From the NCBI RefSeq assembly GCF_003574735.1, contig NZ_QORW01000008.1, positions 124,001-188,000 of the forward strand: a stretch of 64,000 nucleotides of DNA, given 5' to 3'. A model generated the notes under the pieces. The model saw only the letters and a list, made by a program, of their open reading frames with translations, ran no database searches and was not told the origin of the DNA. Within the stretch, counting starts at the first letter, position 1; each line of letters starts with the position of its first letter. Below, one piece after another: positions 8,093-16,675 of the stretch. Both the position numbers and the translations under genes were made by a program. The DNA is from Dongia deserti (GTDB taxonomy: Bacteria > Pseudomonadota > Alphaproteobacteria > Dongiales > Dongiaceae).

Positions 8093-9154
8093 ATGAACTT
8101 CATCAGCGACAATGCGGTCGGCGTGGCGCCGGAGATCATGAGCGCGCTGGCGGAGGCCAATCGCGGCCCCAGCATGCCGTATGGCGCCGATGACTGGACC
8201 CGGCGCGTGGAACGCAAGATGGCCGAGATCTTCGAGCACGAGGTCCGCGTCTTTCCGGTAGCGACCGGCACGGCCGCCAACGCCTTGTCGCTCGCCTGTC
8301 TCACGCCGCCCTACGGCTCGATCTACGCGCACGAGGAGGCGCACGTCATGGCCGACGAGTGCGGCGCCCCGGAGTTGTTCAGCGGCGGCGCGAAACTCCG
8401 TCCGCTCCCGGGTGCGCACGGCAAGCTTACTGCGGAGACGCTGGACCGCGCGCTGAAGAGAGACACCACGGGCGACGTCCATCAGGTGATCCCGGCCACC
8501 ATCAGCCTGACCCAGGCGACGGAGGCGGGGACTGTCTACCAGCCGGCGGAGCTGCAGGCGATCGCCGAGGTCGCGCGCCGGCACAAGGTGCGCCTGCACA
8601 TGGATGGCGCGCGCTTCGCCAATGCGATGGCGTTCCTCGGCGTGCCGGCGCGTCAGGTGACCTGGGAGGCCGGCATCGACGTACTCTCGTTCGGTGCCAG
8701 CAAGGGCGGCTGCATGGCGGCGGAGGCGGTCGTGTTCTTCAATCCCGCCCTGGCCGAGAGTTTCGGGCATCGTCGCATGCGGGGCGGCCATCTCGTTTCC
8801 AAGATGCGCTTCGTCTCGGCCCAGCTCGAGGCCTATCTCACCGATGGCCTATGGCTGAGGCTGGCGCGACACGCCAATGCGATGGCGCAGCGCCTGACGC
8901 GGGGGCTGAGCACGACCTTGCCGCGTCTGCCGGGCGCGCGGCTGTTGCATCCCGTGGAAGGCAACGAGCTGTTCGTGCAGTTGCCGGCCAGCACGATCGC
9001 AGGCCTGCGCCAAGCCGGCTTCGAGTTCTATGACTGGCCGGTGGAGGAGGGCACCGCGATCCGGCTGGTCACGGCCTTCAACACCGAGGCTGCGCACGTC
9101 GAGTTGTTGCTGAAGACCGTCGAGGAATTGGCCGGCCGCGCCACAGTGAATTAA
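8093..9154 (+). CDS. ltaE: Low-specificity L-threonine aldolase
   Basis: 353 residues, a fold-type I PLP enzyme that splits L-threonine or L-allo-threonine into glycine and acetaldehyde. Visible features are the N-terminal FISDNAVGVAPEI, the cofactor-binding HMDGARFANA segment with the PLP-contacting Asp, and the SFGASKGG motif whose Lys should form the Schiff base. Start ATG 8093 has a GGAAAGAG ribosome-binding site. It ends tail to tail with the PfkB kinase, overlapping by 4 bases. Confidence 0.92.
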   Translation: MNFISDNAVGVAPEIMSALAEANRGPSMPYGADDWTRRVERKMAEIFEHEVRVFPVATGTAANALSLACLTPPYGSIYAHEEAHVMADECGAPELFSGGAKLRPLPGAHGKLTAETLDRALKRDTTGDVHQVIPATISLTQATEAGTVYQPAELQAIAEVARRHKVRLHMDGARFANAMAFLGVPARQVTWEAGIDVLSFGASKGGCMAAEAVVFFNPALAESFGHRRMRGGHLVSKMRFVSAQLEAYLTDGLWLRLARHANAMAQRLTRGLSTTLPRLPGARLLHPVEGNELFVQLPASTIAGLRQAGFEFYDWPVEEGTAIRLVTAFNTEAAHVELLLKTVEELAGRATVN

Positions 9155-10176
9155 GCCGGCCAATCGTTCCAGCCCCAGCCCTCCGCAAGCTGCAGGCAGG
9201 TTTGCCAGTGCTCCACGGTATCCGTCGTGGAGGCGCCGCGCAGCGAGGCGGCTGCACTGGCGTGGGCCAGCGCCAGGCAACGCCTGACCTCCCAGCCCTC
9301 GTGCAATCCATAGAGCATACCGGCGGCGAACGCGTCGCCGGCGCCATTGGCGCTGACGATCGCGGACTGCGGCACCCGAACGGAAGGCTGTTGCGTCACG
9401 GTGCCGTCGCGCGCGACCGCGATGGCGCCTTTGGGGAAATGCACCACGACTAGGCTGATGCTGCCGTGCTTCAAGACATGACGCGCGGCCTCGAGACAGG
9501 CCGCGATGTTGGTGACGCCTTCGTCATAGGTTCTCTGATCGGCCAGCGCGCCGATCTCCCAGTCGTTGACGATCAGGTAATCGAGATGAGGCAGGCACGG
9601 CCGGATGATGCCGGCGAGACGCTGGGGCTCGATCATCACCAGCTCAAAGTTGGTGAGCATGCCGGCGGCCCGCGCCTTCTTGAGCACGGTCACCCAGCCA
9701 TTCGCATCGCCCTGCCAGGGTGAATCCAGCACGCGGTGGATGCCCGGCAGGCCCAGATGAAAAATCCTCCCGCTGGTCCTGGAGAAGTCGAAATGATCCG
9801 GCGTCAGCAGGGCAGCGGCGCCGGCGTAGTAGATGTGCGTGCGCCGGCCGGTGCGCTTGGAGCCGAAGCAATCGGTGAACTGGGTCGGCAGCTCCTTGGT
9901 GATGGCGATCTGGCGGCGGTCGATGCCGAAACTATCGGCGTGGCTCAGCAGGAAGCGCCCGTTCTCGTCGTCGCCGACGATGCCGACGGTCTCGACCGGC
10001 ATTGCCGGATCGAGCTTCTTCATGTCGATGGCGAGATTGGAGGCCGAGCCGCCGCCGCGCACATCGATCTGATGGATCTCCGCGATCGAATCCTCCGGCG
10101 GCCAGAAGTCGATCATCTTGTTGAGATCGACGCACCAGGTGCCGCCGGTGACGAAGCCGCGCCGTGTGCCCGCCAT
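9151..10176 (-). CDS. PfkB-family carbohydrate kinase
   Basis: 341 residues with the ribokinase/PfkB fold. The N-terminal GGGSASNLAIDMKKL matches the substrate-binding glycine motif and ANGAGDAFAAG near residue 290 is PfkB signature 2, with the catalytic Asp and anion hole. The substrate is not evident; the family covers ribose, fructose, ketogluconate and nucleosides. It is the third gene of a minus-strand unit (binding protein, aldolase-like protein, kinase) starting 10 bases after the aldolase-like gene, which suggests phosphorylation of an imported sugar. ATG 10176 follows GAGGATCGC. Confidence 0.88.
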   Translation of the reverse strand: MAGTRRGFVTGGTWCVDLNKMIDFWPPEDSIAEIHQIDVRGGGSASNLAIDMKKLDPAMPVETVGIVGDDENGRFLLSHADSFGIDRRQIAITKELPTQFTDCFGSKRTGRRTHIYYAGAAALLTPDHFDFSRTSGRIFHLGLPGIHRVLDSPWQGDANGWVTVLKKARAAGMLTNFELVMIEPQRLAGIIRPCLPHLDYLIVNDWEIGALADQRTYDEGVTNIAACLEAARHVLKHGSISLVVVHFPKGAIAVARDGTVTQQPSVRVPQSAIVSANGAGDAFAAGMLYGLHEGWEVRRCLALAHASAAASLRGASTTDTVEHWQTCLQLAEGWGWNDWPA

Positions 10177-10186
10177 GGTGCGATCC

Positions 10187-11209
10187 TCAGCCGGCCTTCA
10201 GCGGCGCTTCCGTGACGACGAGGTCGTCGTCGAGCGATCGTGCCGGCTTGATCTTCTGCTTCTGCAATTCACCGTGATAGGCCTTCACGGCTTCGGCCGG
10301 CGCGATCGTGCCGTCTGCCACCTGCCGCATCATCGCGACCATGGCAAGCGGGTCTTCTGCCAAGTTGATCTTGCGCCCGAACAGAGCCACGCGCGCGCCG
10401 TAGCGCTCTGCCTGGTACAGAAGCTCGAAGCAGTCGCGTGTCGTGCCGGCGCCGCCGCCCAGCACGCCAACCACTAAGCTCGGGTCGAACGAGGCAAGCT
10501 CCTCCAGCGCCTTCGGACCGTTATAGGCGATCTTTAAGAACTGCGGCCGTTCTGCCTTGGTGACGCCGGCAAGGCAACGCAGGATCACGTCGTTCACGTA
10601 GTGCGGCAACACCTTCGGATCGATGCCCGTCTCAACATTCGGGTTGAAGACTTCGAGGAAATATTTGAAGCCATGCGCCACCGCATCGACGCGGAATTCC
10701 CCGAACGCCTCTAATGACCGCACATCGGCGTCGATGTCATTGTTAAATGTGATGGAGTAGAGCCCGAGGTCTGTGCCGACGATCTGCCTGTCGGGCGTGG
10801 GCTCCGCCGCGCCATACATCACGTGCGACAAGGAGGCTGAGCGGAAAGGGCGGGACACGCTGTTGTGATAGACCGCGCCGCGGCAGCGCCAGATGTCCGT
10901 CGTGTCATTGGCGCGGATGGCGGGCTTCACCGCGCTGTTGCGGAACACGTCACGCTCGTTCAGCAGCTCGAGGTTCGACGCCGATACCAGCATGATGTCG
11001 ACGATGTCCTGTTGCACGATGGCGGTGATCTGGTCCAGGAACTCCGCGCGCGTGCGATAGCGATTCCAGGTGCCGTCCGGCTGGCGATGCGGGCCGCTGG
11101 AGGTGAGGCTCGGCCCCATGTCGCCGTCCTTGGCGTCGGCAATGATGAAATCCGACCGCTTGTACTGGCCGGACCGGATGCGGGCGAGCTTGCTGTCCAG
11201 ACGCTTCAT
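10187..11209 (-). CDS. Class I aldolase-like TIM-barrel protein of a sugar operon
   Basis: 340 residues from ATG 11209, preceded by AAGGAGC. The sequence resembles the (beta/alpha)8 proteins of the Cgl0159/DeoC-LacD-like group found next to sugar ABC transporters. Indicative segments are FLKIAYNGPKALEEL, with a Lys in the expected strand, and GGGAGTTRDCFELL followed by GARVALFGRKINLAEDP. It probably cleaves or isomerises the sugar phosphate made by the adjacent PfkB kinase; substrate and direct catalysis are inference. A strong hairpin lies between it and the upstream binding-protein gene. Confidence 0.72.
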   Translation of the reverse strand: MKRLDSKLARIRSGQYKRSDFIIADAKDGDMGPSLTSSGPHRQPDGTWNRYRTRAEFLDQITAIVQQDIVDIMLVSASNLELLNERDVFRNSAVKPAIRANDTTDIWRCRGAVYHNSVSRPFRSASLSHVMYGAAEPTPDRQIVGTDLGLYSITFNNDIDADVRSLEAFGEFRVDAVAHGFKYFLEVFNPNVETGIDPKVLPHYVNDVILRCLAGVTKAERPQFLKIAYNGPKALEELASFDPSLVVGVLGGGAGTTRDCFELLYQAERYGARVALFGRKINLAEDPLAMVAMMRQVADGTIAPAEAVKAYHGELQKQKIKPARSLDDDLVVTEAPLKAG

Positions 11210-11234
11210 TCCAAATTGCTCCTTCAAAGAATAA

Positions 11235-11262
11235 GGCGAGCAGCCGTCTGAGGCCGCTCGCC
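11235..11262 (-). terminator. Intercistronic hairpin (partial terminator/attenuator)
   Basis: On the minus strand an 11-bp stem with one G-U wobble (arms 11252-11262 and 11235-11245) and a 6-base loop is followed by TTATTCTTT. It lies just after the substrate-binding-protein stop and before the aldolase-like gene's ribosome-binding site. This position is typical of hairpins that raise expression of the binding protein relative to downstream genes by 3'-end protection or partial termination. Confidence 0.8.
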
Positions 11263-11271
11263 ATGGAACTC

Positions 11272-12342
11272 TCAACCCCAGCACTTTTTGAGTGCCTGGT
11301 CCGATGTGATGGATTCGATGCCCTCCACCGGCTTGTCGGTGACCAGTGCCACGCCCGTGTTGAAGAAGTCGAGGCCTGGTGTGGGCGTCGGCTTCTCGCC
11401 GGTCTTGGCGAACTTCGCCACCGCTTCCACGCCCATGGAGGCCATGAGCAGCGGATATTGCTGCGCCGTCGCGCCGATGACACCGGCCTTCACGTTCTGC
11501 ACGCCGGGGCAGCCGCCATCGACCGACGTCATGATGACATCCTTGTCGCGGCCGATCGCCTTCAGCGCTTCATGCGCACCGGCGGCGGTCGGCTCGTTGA
11601 TGGTGTAGACGACATTCACGGTCGGGTCCTTTTGAAGGAGATTCTCCATGCCCGTCCGTCCGCCTTCTTCCGAGCCGGCGCCCCATTGATGGCCGACGAT
11701 GCGCTCGTCGGTTTCATCGCCATAGCGCTTGGGATCCTTGATGTCGATCCCGAAGCCTTTCATGAAGCCCTGGTCGCGCGCCAAGTCGACGCTCGGTTGG
11801 GATTGTATGGCGTCGATGAAGGCGATGCGCGCATCCTTTGCATCGTTGCCCAGAGTCTTGGCCGCCCAGGCCCCGATCAACTCGCCGGCCTTGAAATTGT
11901 CGGTGGCGAAGGTGGCGTCGGCCGCGCTGGTCGGCTCCAGCGGCGTGTCGAGCGCGATGACGAGGATGCCGGCCTGGCGCGCTTTCTCGACCGACGGCAC
12001 GATCGCCTTGGTGTCGCTGGCGGTGATGAGGATGCCCTTGGCGCCGGCCGCGATCAGGTTCTCGATCGCCGCAACCTGGGTTTCATTGTCGCCGTCATAC
12101 TTGCCGGCGAAGCTCTGCAGCTCGAGGCCGAGCTTCTTGGCTTCCGCTTCGGCGCCTTCCTTCATCTTGGCGAAGAACGGATTGGTGTTGGTCTTGGTGA
12201 TCAGGCCGACGATCACCTTCTCCTGGGCATAGGCAGGGGCCGTCCACAGGGCCGCTGTCAATGCAGCGATCGCCGCGCACGCTGTGACGCTCAAACGCCA
12301 CGCGGACCAGCGCCCGCGCTTCATCGCACGATCCACAATCAT
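11272..12342 (-). CDS. Sugar ABC transporter periplasmic substrate-binding protein
   Basis: 356 residues from ATG 12342, with a strong GGGAGGAAGAC ribosome-binding site. A basic N-region and hydrophobic core end in a signal-peptidase site after about residue 39 (APAYA/QE). The mature protein is a periplasmic-binding-protein type 1 / LacI-like sugar binder: [39 protein letters not shown] and a final Cys-Trp-Gly. It most resembles fructose/ribose-type (FrcB-like) binding proteins. No permease or ATPase gene lies in the window, so it must use a transporter encoded elsewhere. It is divergent from a ROK regulator. Confidence 0.9.
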   Translation of the reverse strand: MIVDRAMKRGRWSAWRLSVTACAAIAALTAALWTAPAYAQEKVIVGLITKTNTNPFFAKMKEGAEAEAKKLGLELQSFAGKYDGDNETQVAAIENLIAAGAKGILITASDTKAIVPSVEKARQAGILVIALDTPLEPTSAADATFATDNFKAGELIGAWAAKTLGNDAKDARIAFIDAIQSQPSVDLARDQGFMKGFGIDIKDPKRYGDETDERIVGHQWGAGSEEGGRTGMENLLQKDPTVNVVYTINEPTAAGAHEALKAIGRDKDVIMTSVDGGCPGVQNVKAGVIGATAQQYPLLMASMGVEAVAKFAKTGEKPTPTPGLDFFNTGVALVTDKPVEGIESITSDQALKKCWG

Positions 12343-12430
12343 GTCTTCCTCCCAAATTGCTCCTCGCCAAAGCGGCGGGCGCTTATCGGCCCGATCGCAG
12401 GACTGGGCCGCCCGGAATTCAAATTCACCA

Positions 12431-12484
12431 TTTTGCATCTTGTCAAGCAGATCACGGAAAAGATATGCATAGAAATATGCAAAA
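12431..12484. promoter_or_regulatory. Candidate ROK operator region (spaced inverted repeat)
   Basis: TTTTGCAT (12431-12438) and ATGCAAAA (12477-12484) are perfect 8-bp inverted arms 38 bases apart, with a further ATATGCAT at 12463-12470. They sit in the divergent region between the binding-protein and ROK genes. ROK repressors often bind AT-rich palindromes next to their own gene. The site assignment is inference. Confidence 0.35.
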
Positions 12485-13664
12485 GCAGCTCACCGCCGCT
12501 ACCGGCATCGGGCAGGTCCTCGCGCTCATCCTCTCGCGCCAGGCGACCACTCGGCCGGATCTCGAGCGCGTCTCCGGGCTGTCGCGCGCCACCGTCGCGC
12601 ATCGCCTGGGTGAGCTGCTGGAGATCGGCCTCATCGACGAGGCGGCCGAGCGCCAGCCGAGCGGCGGGCGACCGTCGCGCATCCTGAAGCTGAATGAAGG
12701 CTTCGGCGTGACCGTGGCGGCCGATATCGGCGAGAGCGTCACGCGCGTCGCCGTTACCGATCTCGCGCCGCGCATCCTGGTGGAGCAGACCATCACCATC
12801 GATGTGGCCAGCGGGCCTTTGCCGATCCTGGGCGAGATCGCGCGCTTAGCACGCGCACTGCTGAAGCGGGCGAGCTGCAAGCCGAGCCATGTCTTTGGCA
12901 TCGGCCTCAGCCTGCCCGCGCCGGTCGATCACGAAGGTGGGCGCGTGGTCGGCCCTTCGGTCATGCGCCAGTGGGACAATTTCGATATCCGCGGTTGGCT
13001 GGAAAAGGCGCTGGGCACCGACGCACTTATCGACAATGACGTGAATCTGCTGGCGCTGTCGGAGCATCGCCGCTTCTGGCCATCCGCCGATCACTTCTTC
13101 TTCGTGAAGGCCGGGACCGGCATCGGCAGCGGCATCGTCGTCCGCGGGCAGGTCTATCGCGGCGGGCGCGGTGCCTCGGGCGATATCGGCCACATCCAGT
13201 TCGACGCGCCGAAAGCGCCGCTTTGCCGTTGCGGCAAGCTCGGCTGCGTGGAGGCGCGTGCGGCGGGCTGGGCGATCGCGCGCGATCTGCGAGCGCTGGG
13301 CTTCGAAGGCCAGAACGCACGCGACGTCGTAGCGCTGCTCGATCGCGGCACGCCCGAATGCATCCGGCGCATCCGCGAGGCGGGACGCGTGCTGGGCGAA
13401 GTGTTGGCCGACGTGGTCAGCATTCTCAATCCCACGACGATCGTGATCGGTGGCACACTCTCTCAAGCCGGCGAGCATCTGATCGCCGGCATTCGCGAGA
13501 TGATCTATCAGCGCTGCCTGCCGCTCGCGATCGGAGGGCTCGCCATCCACACCGCGCGCAGCGATGACCGCGCCGGCATCCTCGGCACCGCCCAACTCGT
13601 CATCGACGCCAAGCTGCAGCCGTCCGCGATCGGGCAAACGGTGGCGAGAGTGGTGGGGTACTAG
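12465..13664 (+). CDS. ROK-family transcriptional regulator
   Basis: 399 residues from ATG 12465 (an in-frame ATG at 12477 is an alternative). An N-terminal winged helix-turn-helix ([20 protein letters not shown]) precedes a ROK sugar-kinase-like domain with [23 protein letters not shown] and the zinc-binding [10 protein letters not shown] motif. Such proteins are usually repressors released by a sugar or sugar phosphate. Its divergent position implies that it controls the binding protein / aldolase / PfkB unit. Confidence 0.92.
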   Translation: MHRNMQKQLTAATGIGQVLALILSRQATTRPDLERVSGLSRATVAHRLGELLEIGLIDEAAERQPSGGRPSRILKLNEGFGVTVAADIGESVTRVAVTDLAPRILVEQTITIDVASGPLPILGEIARLARALLKRASCKPSHVFGIGLSLPAPVDHEGGRVVGPSVMRQWDNFDIRGWLEKALGTDALIDNDVNLLALSEHRRFWPSADHFFFVKAGTGIGSGIVVRGQVYRGGRGASGDIGHIQFDAPKAPLCRCGKLGCVEARAAGWAIARDLRALGFEGQNARDVVALLDRGTPECIRRIREAGRVLGEVLADVVSILNPTTIVIGGTLSQAGEHLIAGIREMIYQRCLPLAIGGLAIHTARSDDRAGILGTAQLVIDAKLQPSAIGQTVARVVGY

Positions 13665-13685
13665 GGGGGCACATCGGTGCGGACT

Positions 13686-13755
13686 CCCTCCCCCCAAGCT
13701 GGGGGAGGGTTGAGGTGGGGTGCTCCCCACCTAACCTCTCCCGGCTCGGGGGAGG
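13686..13755. repeat. Palindromic GC-rich intergenic repeat, family A, copy 1
   Basis: Three successive hairpins: CCCTCCCCC/GGGGGAGGG (13686-13694 with 13701-13709), GGTGGGG/CCCCACC (13714-13720 with 13725-13731) and CCTCTCCC/GGGGGAGG (13735-13742 with 13748-13755, one wobble). It lies between the convergent ROK and dipeptidase genes. A related element is at 60372-60468. It looks like a REP/RPE-type chromosomal repeat and may also act as a terminator. Confidence 0.75.
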
Positions 13756-13786
13756 AATAGTGAGACGTGCCGATGAACGAATGTGC

Positions 13787-14785
13787 TTACTTCCACACCG
13801 CGTTCGCGACGCGCATGAAGTTGCCGCCGAGCACGCCCAGGATCTCGCGGTCGCGGAAGCCGCGTTTCACCATGATCTCCGTGATCTCGAGCAGCTGCTT
13901 GGGCGGCACGTAGGAGGTCGGCCAGCGGGCGTAATCCTCGCTGGGCGGCCAATAGGCCTTGTGCTCTTCCAGGAGGTCGTCCAGGTTTCCAGCGTCGAAC
14001 GCGTAATCGAGCGCGATACCGACATGCTCGGACCCCACGAGGTCGGACATGTGGGCGATGTGATTGACGAAGGTTTCACTGGTGGTGTCGTTTTCGCCCA
14101 GGAACAAGCTGACGCCGTTGATTCCGATGACACCACCGGTCTTGGCGCAGGCCTTAATCTGCTCATCGACGATGTTGCGCCCGTGGTTCCGCAGCGCCTT
14201 GGCGCAGGAGTGGGAGAAGATGACCGGCGCTTCGGAGGTCTCCATCGCCTCCATCGTGGTGCGATAAGCGGTGTGGGAGCAATCCACCAGCATGCCGACG
14301 CGATTCATCTCTTTGACCACATCGCGACCGAAGGAGGTGAGGCCGGCATTGCCGTCGTGGCAGCCGCCGCCCGCGAGGTTGTTGAGGTTGTAGGCAAACA
14401 GCATTTGCCGGACGCCGAGGTCATAATAGAGGCTGACCATGTTGACGTCGCCGTCGAGCGCGTTCATGCCCTCGAGATCGAAGGCGACGGCGAGCTTGCC
14501 ATCCTTGCGCGCGCGCCTGATGTCCGCGGTATTCTTCACCAGCGCATATTTCTTCGGATGGGTCTGCAGCCAGGCGCGGAAGCGCGCCAGCGTCTTGATG
14601 GTCGCCTGCCAGTCGAACACGTCGTAGCCGACGTTCACCGACAGGTAGTGCACGCCGGCCTTGCGCCAGATGTTGAGGTTGTCGAGATCGGCCCCGCCAT
14701 GGGGGTCGAAGCCCGAGTGATCGTCCCACACCAGCGCCCGCTTGTAGAGCTGCGCTGCGCGCTTTCTCGCTTCCGCCCTGTTCAT
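13787..14785 (-). CDS. Membrane dipeptidase-like protein (peptidase family M19)
   Basis: 332 residues from ATG 14785. It has the TIM-barrel amidohydrolase layout of renal dipeptidase-like proteins: VAFDLEGMNAL with the bridging Glu, GMLVDCSH and IFSHSCAKAL with metal-ligand His residues, and NFMRVANAVWK at the C-terminus. The usual N-terminal HxD metal motif reads DHSGFD, so one ligand appears altered. Homologous genes can lie beside dimethylglycine/sarcosine catabolic genes (for example the dgc region of Pseudomonas), matching the divergent GcvT-containing operon here. The frame extends far upstream, but that part is antisense to the flavoprotein gene. Confidence 0.85.
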   Translation of the reverse strand: MNRAEARKRAAQLYKRALVWDDHSGFDPHGGADLDNLNIWRKAGVHYLSVNVGYDVFDWQATIKTLARFRAWLQTHPKKYALVKNTADIRRARKDGKLAVAFDLEGMNALDGDVNMVSLYYDLGVRQMLFAYNLNNLAGGGCHDGNAGLTSFGRDVVKEMNRVGMLVDCSHTAYRTTMEAMETSEAPVIFSHSCAKALRNHGRNIVDEQIKACAKTGGVIGINGVSLFLGENDTTSETFVNHIAHMSDLVGSEHVGIALDYAFDAGNLDDLLEEHKAYWPPSEDYARWPTSYVPPKQLLEITEIMVKRGFRDREILGVLGGNFMRVANAVWK

Positions 14786-14912
14786 GATCCCCCGAATGCC
14801 GAAAAGTATACGCGTGACTGAAAGCCTAATTTGACGATGCGACCAGGGAGTCGGCAAGCCCTTTTCTGGATGGTCAAGTATATCGTCATACCAGCAGCTT
14901 ACAGCATGTTCG

Positions 14913-14928
14913 ATGTATGACCATACAT
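14913..14928. promoter_or_regulatory. Palindromic operator candidate between dipeptidase and flavoprotein operons
   Basis: ATGTATG-AC-CATACAT is a perfect 16-base palindrome (7-bp arms, 2-base centre). A second GTCATAC half-site occurs at 14885-14891. A TTGACG element (14935-14940) begins six bases downstream, so a protein bound here could control the plus-strand operon and, divergently, the dipeptidase. The regulator is not encoded nearby. Confidence 0.5.
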
Positions 14929-15016
14929 TATTCATTGACGACACCGGAGTGCTTGGGCAGGATGCGCGCGGCTGCTGCGAGGAGCGCGGCAGAGGTTCGT
15001 TTTCGAGGGCCGCGCG

Positions 15017-16675
15017 ATGCAGCAGGGCTATGACGCAATCATCATCGGCGGCGGCCACAACGGCCTGACCTGCGCGGCCTATCTCGCCAAAGGCGGCGAG
15101 AAGGTCGGCAAGAACAAGCTGAAGGTGCTGGTGCTGGAGCGGCGCGAGAAGGTCGGCGGCGCCGCCGTGTCGGAAGAGAAGTATCCGGGCTTCATCTACT
15201 CGACCTGCTCCTATGTCTGCTCGCTGCTGAGGCCGGAGATCTTCCGCTTCCTCGATCTGCCGCGGCATGGCCTGCAGGTCATCCCCTACGACATCAACTC
15301 CGCCCCCAACCCGGAGGGCGAGGGGATCATCTACTACAACGACCACGACCGCACGCGGGAATCGCTGCGACGCCATTCGATCCGCGATGCCGAGGCGTAC
15401 GACGAATATGCGGTGGAGATCAGCCGCCATTGCCGCTTCATCAAGCGCATGCTGCTGATGACGCCGCCCGACCCGACGCAGATCAATCCCTTCGTGCAGA
15501 ACCGCATCAATCCCTGGGGCCATCGCGAGGATCTGGATGGCCTGCTGCGCATCGCGCGGGAATTCGGGCAGCTGGGCGAGCGCCACATGTACGACATGAT
15601 TCGCTTCTGGTCGATGTCAGTCGCCGATTTCCTGGACCAGTATTTCGAGACGCCGCGCTGGAAGGGCCTCGCCGCCGCGTCCTCGATCATCGGCACTGCT
15701 CTTGGCCCTTACTCGCCGGGCACCGCGTACGTTCTGCTGCACCACTACATGGGTGAAGTGGACGGGCAGATCGGCGCCTGGGGCTTTGCGCGCGGCGGCA
15801 TGGGCTCGGTCAGCAAGGCAATAGCCGCCGCTGCTGTAGAGGCGGGCGTCGAGATCCGCGTCGATGCGGAAGTCGATAAGATCATCGTCAGGAACGGCAA
15901 AGCCGTCGGTGTCGCGCTGAAATCTGGCGAGGAGATTTATGGGCGCTCGATCGTCAGCAACGCCGACCCCAAGCGCACCTACTTGAAACTGATCGACAAG
16001 GGCGATCTCGACGCGATTGATCCTGACATCCATCGCTACGCCAGGAACTACAAGATCCGCGGCTCGTCGGGGAAGCTGAACATCGCGCTCGACGGACTGC
16101 CGGAGTTCGCCGGCCTCGGGAAGGAAGCCGCCTATGGCACCGTCGATATCGGTGGCGACTTCGACTACATCGAGCGCGCCTTCGACGACTACAAATACGG
16201 AAGCTGGTCCAAGCGTCCGTTCCTGGATTGCGTAATCCCAACCACCGTTGATCCGACCATGGCACCGCCGGGCAAGCACTTCATGTCCGTGTTCGTTCAG
16301 TACGTGCCCTATCAGCTCGCCGAAGGGCCGTGGACCCCGGAGATGAAGGGGCAATACGAGAAGGACGTGCTGGACACGATCGAGCTGCATGCACCGGGCT
16401 TCCGCAAGCTCGTGCTGCATGTGCAGTGCCGCACGCCCTGGGACATCGAGAACGAAGTCGGCATGACCGAGGGCAACATCTTCCACGGCGAGCTCACCTT
16501 GGATCAGCTGCTGTTCAACCGGCCGTTCCCCGGCATGGGGCAGTATCGCGGGCCGTTCGACAACTTCTATATGTGCGGCTCCGGCACTCATCCCGGCGGC
16601 GGCGTCATGGGCGCGCCCGGCGCCAATGCGGCGACGGAGATGCTGAAGGACTTCAAGCGCGGGGTGGTGCAATGA
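15017..16675 (+). CDS. FAD-dependent oxidoreductase, PYROXD2/phytoene dehydrogenase-like (first of two)
   Basis: 552 residues. An N-terminal Rossmann FAD motif (IIIGGGHNGLTCAAYL), the KVGGAAVSEE segment, the central FARGGMGSVSKAIAAAA motif and the C-terminal FAD-contact segment MCGSGTHPGGGVMGAPG mark a CrtI/PYROXD2-like (COG1233) flavoprotein of full length. Substrate unknown; carotenoid desaturation is unlikely because no carotenoid genes are present. It overlaps the next gene, a paralogue, by 4 bases (ATGA), implying coupled translation and possibly a heteromer. Confidence 0.88.
   Translation: MQQGYDAIIIGGGHNGLTCAAYLAKGGEKVGKNKLKVLVLERREKVGGAAVSEEKYPGFIYSTCSYVCSLLRPEIFRFLDLPRHGLQVIPYDINSAPNPEGEGIIYYNDHDRTRESLRRHSIRDAEAYDEYAVEISRHCRFIKRMLLMTPPDPTQINPFVQNRINPWGHREDLDGLLRIAREFGQLGERHMYDMIRFWSMSVADFLDQYFETPRWKGLAAASSIIGTALGPYSPGTAYVLLHHYMGEVDGQIGAWGFARGGMGSVSKAIAAAAVEAGVEIRVDAEVDKIIVRNGKAVGVALKSGEEIYGRSIVSNADPKRTYLKLIDKGDLDAIDPDIHRYARNYKIRGSSGKLNIALDGLPEFAGLGKEAAYGTVDIGGDFDYIERAFDDYKYGSWSKRPFLDCVIPTTVDPTMAPPGKHFMSVFVQYVPYQLAEGPWTPEMKGQYEKDVLDTIELHAPGFRKLVLHVQCRTPWDIENEVGMTEGNIFHGELTLDQLLFNRPFPGMGQYRGPFDNFYMCGSGTHPGGGVMGAPGANAATEMLKDFKRGVVQ

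Noticed and set aside
14786-15586. Upstream extension of the dipeptidase reading frame
   Set aside because: The frame stays open to 15586, but that part is antisense to the flavoprotein gene and has no family similarity; the family start fits ATG 14785.
16330-16671. N-terminal extension of the second flavoprotein into the first
   Set aside because: The ATG at 16672 overlaps the upstream stop by ATGA and begins the Rossmann motif directly, so the extension is antifamily and out of phase with the first gene.
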